A stretch of 19,122 nucleotides of DNA, taken from the NCBI GenBank assembly GCA_964515555.1, contig CAZEVY010000105.1, positions 1-19,122 on the forward strand, given 5' to 3'. This document shows positions 14,499 to 19,122 of this stretch, piece by piece. The notes beneath the pieces were generated by a model. The model had not been told where the DNA came from. It ran no database searches and worked only from the letters and a program-made list of their open reading frames with translations. Within the stretch, counting starts at the first letter, position 1. Each line of letters opens with the position of its first letter. The stretch comes from CAZEVY01 sp964515555. Its GTDB lineage: Bacteria; Acidobacteriota; Terriglobia; Bryobacterales; Bryobacteraceae. The position numbers were made by a program, and so were the translations under genes.

Positions 14499-15947
14499 AT
14501 GCCGAACATGGAATGGGTCAAGGCGCGGCAGACGCGGTACACGGCATACGCGGCGGTCTACATTCTGATCGTGATCGCGGTGCTGGGGGTGGCGAATTTC
14601 CTGGCGCAGCGGCACAACTACTCGGTGGATTCGACATCGAACAAGCGGTTCTCGCTGTCGGACCAGACCGTCAAGATCGTCAAGGGACTCAAGAGCGACG
14701 TGAAGGTGCGGTACTTCGACCGCACCGGCAGCTTCGCCACGGCGCGGGATCTGCTGGACCGCTACGACAACCTCTCGACGAAGCTCTCGGTGGAGTACGT
14801 CGACCCGGAGAAGAAGCCGCAGGTCGCGCGCGCCGCCGGGCTGCGGAATCTCGGGACGATTTTCGTCGAGACGGCCGACAAGCGGGAAGAAGCGAAGTCG
14901 ACCAGCGAAGAGGAAATCACCGGTGCGCTGATTCGCGCGCTGAAGGGCGGTCAGCGGACCGTGTGCGTGCTGAGCGGCAACGGCGAGCACAGCATCGAGG
15001 AGACGGGCCGTCTCGGCTACTCGGGCTTGAAGGAGCTGCTGGAGCGCAACAACTACAAGGCGCGGACGGTGTCGCTGCTGGGCAATCCGGATGCTCCACC
15101 GGCGGCGGAGGGCAAGGCCGAAGAGAAGAAGTCGGCGCCGAAGGAGTTCAAGCCGGAGGTGCCGTCCGACTGCACGGTGCTGGTGGTCGGGGGTCCGAAG
15201 TACGACTACCTGGAGCCGGCCGTCAACGCCATCAAGACGTTCGTCGAAAACGGCGGGCGCGCGCTGATCATGCTGGATCCGCCGTTGCAGACGCGCGGGG
15301 AGGAGACCAGCGAGAACGCGGCGCTCGTGAAGGTACTGGCGGACTGGGGCGCGACTCTGAACAAGGACCTGGTGCTCGATCTGAGCCCCGTCGGGCAGTT
15401 GTTCGGGTTGAGCGCGGTGGTGCCGCTGGTGACCAGCTACGATTCGCACGCCATCGTGCGCGAGATGAAGGAAGTCGCCACGGCGTTTCCGATGACGCGC
15501 ACGGTGGAGGTGAAGTCGGGCGACAAGACCACGGTGGACAAGCTGTTCTCGACGACGGCCAACAGCTACGCCACGTCGAACATGAACATCTCGGGGGAGA
15601 TTCAGATCGACCCCAAGAAGGACAAGAAGGGACCGCTCACGCTGGCCGCCGCCGGCACGTATCGCACCGGAAAAGAGAACGTGCAGGGGCGGTTCGTGGT
15701 GGTCGGCGGGTCGGGATTCGCCGCGAACAATATTCTGCGCTTCAACGGCAACCGCGACCTGGCGATGAATATGTTCAACTGGCTGACTTCGGACGAGGAT
15801 CTCATCTCGATCCGTCCGAAGGAGCCGGAGAACCGGCCGCTCTCGCTTTCGCGCGCGCAGATGAACCGCGTGTTCTACTTCAGCCTGTTGTTCATTCCGC
15901 TGGCGGTCATCGGCGCGGGCGTCGGCGTGTGGTGGCGAAGGAGGTAG
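14499..15947 (+). CDS. GldG-like ABC transporter auxiliary protein
   Basis: The 482-residue protein has one N-terminal transmembrane helix (about 16-37, YAAVYILIVIAVLGVANFLA). A large extracytoplasmic part follows, and a C-terminal helix (about 458-478) ends in WWRRR. NKRFSLSDQTVKIVKGLKSDVKVRYF opens the GldG_N-type domain, and LSGNGEHSIEETGRLGYSGLKELLE is a typical family block (ABC_transp_aux). It probably works with the preceding ATPase and permease in the membrane; the substrate is unknown. A low-complexity linker rich in Glu, Lys and Pro (about 198-222) splits the soluble part. GGAGG at 14485-14489 serves as ribosome binding site. A second ATG lies three codons downstream (14508). Confidence 0.85.
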   Translation: MPNMEWVKARQTRYTAYAAVYILIVIAVLGVANFLAQRHNYSVDSTSNKRFSLSDQTVKIVKGLKSDVKVRYFDRTGSFATARDLLDRYDNLSTKLSVEYVDPEKKPQVARAAGLRNLGTIFVETADKREEAKSTSEEEITGALIRALKGGQRTVCVLSGNGEHSIEETGRLGYSGLKELLERNNYKARTVSLLGNPDAPPAAEGKAEEKKSAPKEFKPEVPSDCTVLVVGGPKYDYLEPAVNAIKTFVENGGRALIMLDPPLQTRGEETSENAALVKVLADWGATLNKDLVLDLSPVGQLFGLSAVVPLVTSYDSHAIVREMKEVATAFPMTRTVEVKSGDKTTVDKLFSTTANSYATSNMNISGEIQIDPKKDKKGPLTLAAAGTYRTGKENVQGRFVVVGGSGFAANNILRFNGNRDLAMNMFNWLTSDEDLISIRPKEPENRPLSLSRAQMNRVFYFSLLFIPLAVIGAGVGVWWRRR

Positions 15948-15957
15948 GAAGGAAGCC

Positions 15958-17301
15958 ATGCAGCTCCGCGGCTTGTTGCTCGCCGCCCTGCTCCTGGCCG
16001 GACTGGCGGGCGGCGTCTATTATTCGAACAGCAGGACCAAGGCGAACGAGGGCAAACCCGCGCCCGACGCGCCTCCCGACATCCTGAAGATTCCCGACGA
16101 CCAGGTCACGGGGATCGAGATCAAAAAGGGCGCGGATCTCACATCGCTGAAGAAATCCGACGCCGGGTGGCAGATCACCGCGCCCCAGGCGCTCAACGCC
16201 GACCAGGACGCGGTGAAGTCCATGGTGACGACCATCGCCGGCCTCAAGTCGGACCGGCTCATCGAGGAAAAGGCGGGCGACCTGGCGACCTACGGACTGA
16301 CGTCGCCGGCGATGGAGGTGACGGTCGCCGCCAAGGACGGCAAGAAGCACAGGCTGCTGGTCGGCGACGAGACGCCGACATCGAGCGGCTACTTCGTGAA
16401 GCTGGACGGCGACCCGAGGGTGTTCACGGTCGCGAGCTACAACAAGTCGAGCGTCGACAAGACGTGGAAGGATCTGCGCGACAAGCGGCTGCTCACCTTC
16501 GACTCCGACAAGCTGACGCGGGTCGAGCTGGAGGCGAAGGGGCAGAAGGTCCAGTTCGGGAAGAACAGCGAGAACACCTGGCAGATCGTGGAGCCCCGGC
16601 CGGCGCGCGCCGATGGCGGGCAGGTCGAAGAGCTGGTGCGGAAGCTGCGCGACGCCAAGATGGACACGTCGGTTTCGGACGACGATGCCAAGAAGGCTGA
16701 GAAGGAGTTCGCGGGCGCGGCGGCGGTGGCGGTCGCGAGGTCGACCGATGCCGCCGGGACGCAGCAGATCGAGGTTCGCAAGACGAAGGACAACAACTAC
16801 TACGCGAAGTCGAGCGTGGTCGCGGGCGTCCACAAGGTGGATACGCAACTCGGCGAGCAGCTCGCCAAGGGCTTCGACGACTATCGCAACAAGAAGCTGT
16901 TCGACTTCGGCTGGAGCGATCCCAACAAGGTCGAGGTGAAGGCGGGTGGGAAGACCGTGGTGGTCACCAAGACGTCCGACAACAAGTGGATGGCCGGCAA
17001 CAAGCAGATGGACTCGACCGGCGTGCAGTCGATGATCGACAAGCTGCGCGACCTGGCGGCCACCAAGTTCGCCGACAAGGGCTTCACGACAGCGGTGATC
17101 GAGGCGACCGTGGTATCGAACGACAACAAGCGCACCGAGAAGGTGCTGATCTCGAAGTCGGGCGCAGCGTACTTCGCCGTGCGCGACAAGGAGCCGTCGG
17201 TCTACGAGCTCGACGCCAAGGCGGTGGAAGAGCTGGAGCGCGCCGCCGGCGACGTGAAGGAAGCGCCGCCTCCCGCCAAGGACGAAAAAAAGAAGAAGTA
17301 G
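15958..17301 (+). CDS. DUF4340 protein, membrane-anchored partner of the GldG-like transporter
   Basis: The 447-residue protein has a single N-terminal membrane anchor or uncleaved signal (LLLAALLLAGLAGGVYYS). Repeated beta-rich modules follow, with the DUF4340 flavour: VTGIEIKKG..LTSLKKSDAGWQITAPQ, then DLATYGLTSPAMEVTV, KKHRLLVGDETPTSSGYFVKL and a second ENTWQIVEPRP. The C-terminus is a Lys-rich tail. Genes of this type commonly follow GldG-like genes and are thought to be part of the same transport complex; the activity is unknown. A strong purine-rich ribosome binding region (AAGGAGGT 15938-15945 and GGAAGG 15947-15952) precedes the ATG. The pncB start follows 4 bp after its stop. Confidence 0.85.
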   Translation: MQLRGLLLAALLLAGLAGGVYYSNSRTKANEGKPAPDAPPDILKIPDDQVTGIEIKKGADLTSLKKSDAGWQITAPQALNADQDAVKSMVTTIAGLKSDRLIEEKAGDLATYGLTSPAMEVTVAAKDGKKHRLLVGDETPTSSGYFVKLDGDPRVFTVASYNKSSVDKTWKDLRDKRLLTFDSDKLTRVELEAKGQKVQFGKNSENTWQIVEPRPARADGGQVEELVRKLRDAKMDTSVSDDDAKKAEKEFAGAAAVAVARSTDAAGTQQIEVRKTKDNNYYAKSSVVAGVHKVDTQLGEQLAKGFDDYRNKKLFDFGWSDPNKVEVKAGGKTVVVTKTSDNKWMAGNKQMDSTGVQSMIDKLRDLAATKFADKGFTTAVIEATVVSNDNKRTEKVLISKSGAAYFAVRDKEPSVYELDAKAVEELERAAGDVKEAPPPAKDEKKKK

Positions 17302-17305
17302 CCCG

Positions 17306-18649
17306 ATGGACGGCGGCCTTCTCACCGACCTCTACGAGTTGACGATGGCCGCCGGCTACTTCACAGCCGGCAAACACACCGAGCGGGCGACCTTCGAGCT
17401 CTACGTGCGGCGGCTGCCGGCGAACCGCAACTTCATCGTCGCCGCCGGGCTGGCGCAGGCGGTCGACTATCTGACGAAGCTGCGCTTCGGCCCGGACGAA
17501 ATCGCGTGGCTGCGCGCACTCCCGCAATTCTCGCGGGTCGCGCCGGAATTCTGGAAGGCGCTGGCCGCGTTCCGCTTCACCGGCGACGTGTGGGCGGTTC
17601 CCGAGGGGACGCCGGTGTTCGCCGGCGAGCCGATTCTCACGATCCGCGGCGGACTGATGGAGGCGCAAATCCCGGAGACGTACCTGCTGGCGACGATCGG
17701 GTATCAATCGATGGTGGCGAGCAAGGCGGCGCGGGTGGTGGAGGCGGCGGGCGGGCGCGCGGTGATCGAGTTCGGTTCACGGCGGGCGCACTCGTTCGAG
17801 GCGGGGATTCTCTCGGGCCGCGCGGCCTACATCGGCGGCGCGATCGGCACCAGTAACACCGAATGCGGGCGGCGGTTCGGAGTGCCGGTGTTCGGCACGT
17901 CGGCGCACTCGTGGGTGTTGTCGTTCGCCTCCGAGCACGAGTCGTTCCAGCGATTGCAGGAGCTGCTGGGCGAGAGGGCCGTGTACCTGGTGGACAGCTA
18001 CGACACGCTGGAGGGCGTGCGCAAGGCGGCGTCGCTGGGCCGGCCGCTGTGGGGCGTGCGGCTGGACAGCGGGAACCTGCTCGAGCTGGCGCCGGCGGCG
18101 CGTGCGATTCTCGACAACGCCGGCCTTCCCGACGCGAAGATCATGTGCACGGGCGACCTGAACGAGTACAAGATACTGGAGCTGGTCGCGGCGGGACTGC
18201 CGATCGACGCCTTCGGCGTGGGCACGGAGCTGGCGGTTTCGGCCGACGCGCCGGCGCTGAGCGCGGTCTACAAGCTGGTGGAGCTTTCGACCGACGTCGA
18301 GAAGCGGTTCACGGCGAAGTTCAGCGAAGACAAACACACGTACCCCGGGGCGAAGCAGGTGTTCCGGTTCGCGGATCACGACCTGATCGGATGCGCCTGG
18401 GAGTGCCTGAGCTGCCCCAAGGACGCGGCCGAATCGGAGACATTGCTGCGTCCGGCGATGCTGAAGGGCGAACTGGTGGAGGCTCTTCCGTCAGCGGCCG
18501 AGGCGCGGGAGCGGGCGGCGCGATCGGTGGCGGCGCTGCCGGCGGCCTGCCGGAGCCTGTACCCGGCACAGTATCGTGTGGAGTACACGGGGGCGCTGCG
18601 CGACCTGTACGAGGAGACGCGGCGCTTCGCGCAGGGGGTGACGGTGTGA
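17306..18649 (+). CDS. pncB: Nicotinate phosphoribosyltransferase
   Basis: This enzyme joins nicotinate and PRPP to give nicotinate mononucleotide and pyrophosphate, with ATP hydrolysis, in the Preiss-Handler NAD salvage pathway in the cytoplasm. The 447-residue length is normal. It opens with LLTDLYELTMAAGYF, the family N-terminus. Further motifs are IEFGSRRAHS, GTSNTECGRRFGVPVFGTSAHSW with His201 as the expected phosphorylated histidine, GVRLDSGNL, and AFGVGTELAVSADAP for phosphate binding. The C-terminus contains a GAKQVFRF segment and Cys-rich WECLSCP. Its stop overlaps the start of the nicotinamidase gene by GTGA, so the two salvage steps are made together. Confidence 0.93.
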   Translation: MDGGLLTDLYELTMAAGYFTAGKHTERATFELYVRRLPANRNFIVAAGLAQAVDYLTKLRFGPDEIAWLRALPQFSRVAPEFWKALAAFRFTGDVWAVPEGTPVFAGEPILTIRGGLMEAQIPETYLLATIGYQSMVASKAARVVEAAGGRAVIEFGSRRAHSFEAGILSGRAAYIGGAIGTSNTECGRRFGVPVFGTSAHSWVLSFASEHESFQRLQELLGERAVYLVDSYDTLEGVRKAASLGRPLWGVRLDSGNLLELAPAARAILDNAGLPDAKIMCTGDLNEYKILELVAAGLPIDAFGVGTELAVSADAPALSAVYKLVELSTDVEKRFTAKFSEDKHTYPGAKQVFRFADHDLIGCAWECLSCPKDAAESETLLRPAMLKGELVEALPSAAEARERAARSVAALPAACRSLYPAQYRVEYTGALRDLYEETRRFAQGVTV

Positions 18650-19122
18650 AGACGGTCTTCTTCGACGTCGACACGCAGATCGATTTCCTTTATCCCGCCG
18701 GGGCGCTTTATGTGCCGGGGGCGGAGGCGCTGGTGCCGGCGATCGCCAGGTTGAATCGCTTCGCCGCGGAGCGCGGCATCGTCGTCGTCTCCAGCATGGA
18801 TGCGCACGCTGAGGACGATGCCGAGTTCCGGGTCTGGCCGCCGCATTGCGTCGCCGGGACGGCGGGACAGCAGAAGCCCGCGGCGACGCTGCTCGAAAAG
18901 CGCGTCGTCATTCCCAACGCGTCCGGCGAGATCGCCCTCGACGGTGCGCAGCAGGCGATCGTCGAAAAGCAGGCGCTCGACTGCTTCACCAACGTGAACC
19001 TGCCGGCGCTGCTGGCGCGGCTGGGCGCGGAGCGCTACGTCGTCTACGGAGTGGTCACCGAGTATTGCGTGAAGTACGCGGCGTTCGGGCTGCTGAAGTC
19101 GGGCGCGCGCGTCGAGATGGTC
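18646..19122 (+). CDS. pncA: Nicotinamidase (isochorismatase-like cysteine hydrolase), 3' end beyond window
   Basis: Nicotinamidase hydrolyses nicotinamide to nicotinate and ammonia, supplying the PncB substrate. The 159 residues present start at GTG 18646, which overlaps the pncB stop. The catalytic triad is visible: Asp9 in DVDTQIDF, Lys108 in VEKQALDCF and Cys141 in VVTEYCVKYA. The metal-site pattern Asp52-x-His54 (MDAH) and His67 in PPHCVAGT distinguishes nicotinamidases from other isochorismatase-fold hydrolases. A further 30-50 residues are expected past the edge. The pairing with pncB makes the role secure. Confidence 0.9.
   Translation, partial: MKTVFFDVDTQIDFLYPAGALYVPGAEALVPAIARLNRFAAERGIVVVSSMDAHAEDDAEFRVWPPHCVAGTAGQQKPAATLLEKRVVIPNASGEIALDGAQQAIVEKQALDCFTNVNLPALLARLGAERYVVYGVVTEYCVKYAAFGLLKSGARVEMV

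Noticed and set aside
13200..15959. Very long open frame on the - strand (about 919 codons) opposite the ABC transporter genes
   Set aside because: It lies antisense to well-recognised genes and encodes an Arg/His-rich low-complexity product with no family motif. It is a by-product of high third-position GC.

Overview
The window is GC-rich and gene-dense. It most likely comes from a chromosome of an Acidobacteriota member of the Solibacter/Bryobacter type. The best lineage clue is the C-terminal domain of the Kelch-repeat protein at 10875-12622, which resembles the TIGR03437 domain described from Solibacter usitatus. Two PQQ-type beta-propeller proteins, an anaerobic sulfatase-maturase-like radical SAM enzyme and intergenic 'GCAGATnAAC' repeats fit this but do not prove it. 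The assignment is inferred from recognised families, not from a search.

Layout. 1-593 (-): the 5' part of an AlkD-type DNA glycosylase, cut by the window edge. 623-1849 (+): an anSME-like radical SAM/SPASM protein. 1855-2471 (-): a short-form CbiX/SirB chelatase followed by a 77-residue two-helix membrane protein. 2500-6799 (+): three overlapping genes, namely an HMG-CoA-synthase-like/OB-fold fusion, a secreted PQQ-dependent dehydrogenase and an ankyrin-repeat protein. 6820-6933: a short-period tandem repeat. 6934-8259 (-): a secreted heparinase-like protein of unknown role. 8260-9320: about 1 kb without a convincing gene, holding GC-rich hairpins, a + strand terminator, and tandem copies of a 161-bp repeat bounded by inverted repeats. 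9321-10865 (+): a second secreted PQQ-type propeller protein. 10875-12622 (-): a secreted Kelch-repeat protein interrupted by a one-base frameshift. 12757 to the end (+): six tightly packed genes, beginning with a Gld-type ABC transporter module (ATPase, permease, GldG-like, DUF4340) and ending with NAD salvage genes pncB and pncA (pncA cut by the window edge).

The most notable hidden element is a perfect ParB-binding parS centromere site, TGTTCCACGTGGAACA at 4882-4897. It lies inside the first PQQ-dehydrogenase gene, in the codons for MFHVEH. If functional, it places this DNA in the origin-proximal, ParABS-organised part of the chromosome.

A second recurring theme is gene starts with no clear Shine-Dalgarno sequence and a -10-like hexamer only 7-15 nt upstream. 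In two divergent gaps of under 30 bp, one AT-rich patch can serve both strands. This suggests leaderless or near-leaderless transcripts. The ABC transporter operon is the exception, with a near-consensus sigma70 promoter (TTGACA, 17 bp, TATCAT) and a leader of about 69 nt. I found no CRISPR array, tRNA, rRNA, transposase or phage gene.
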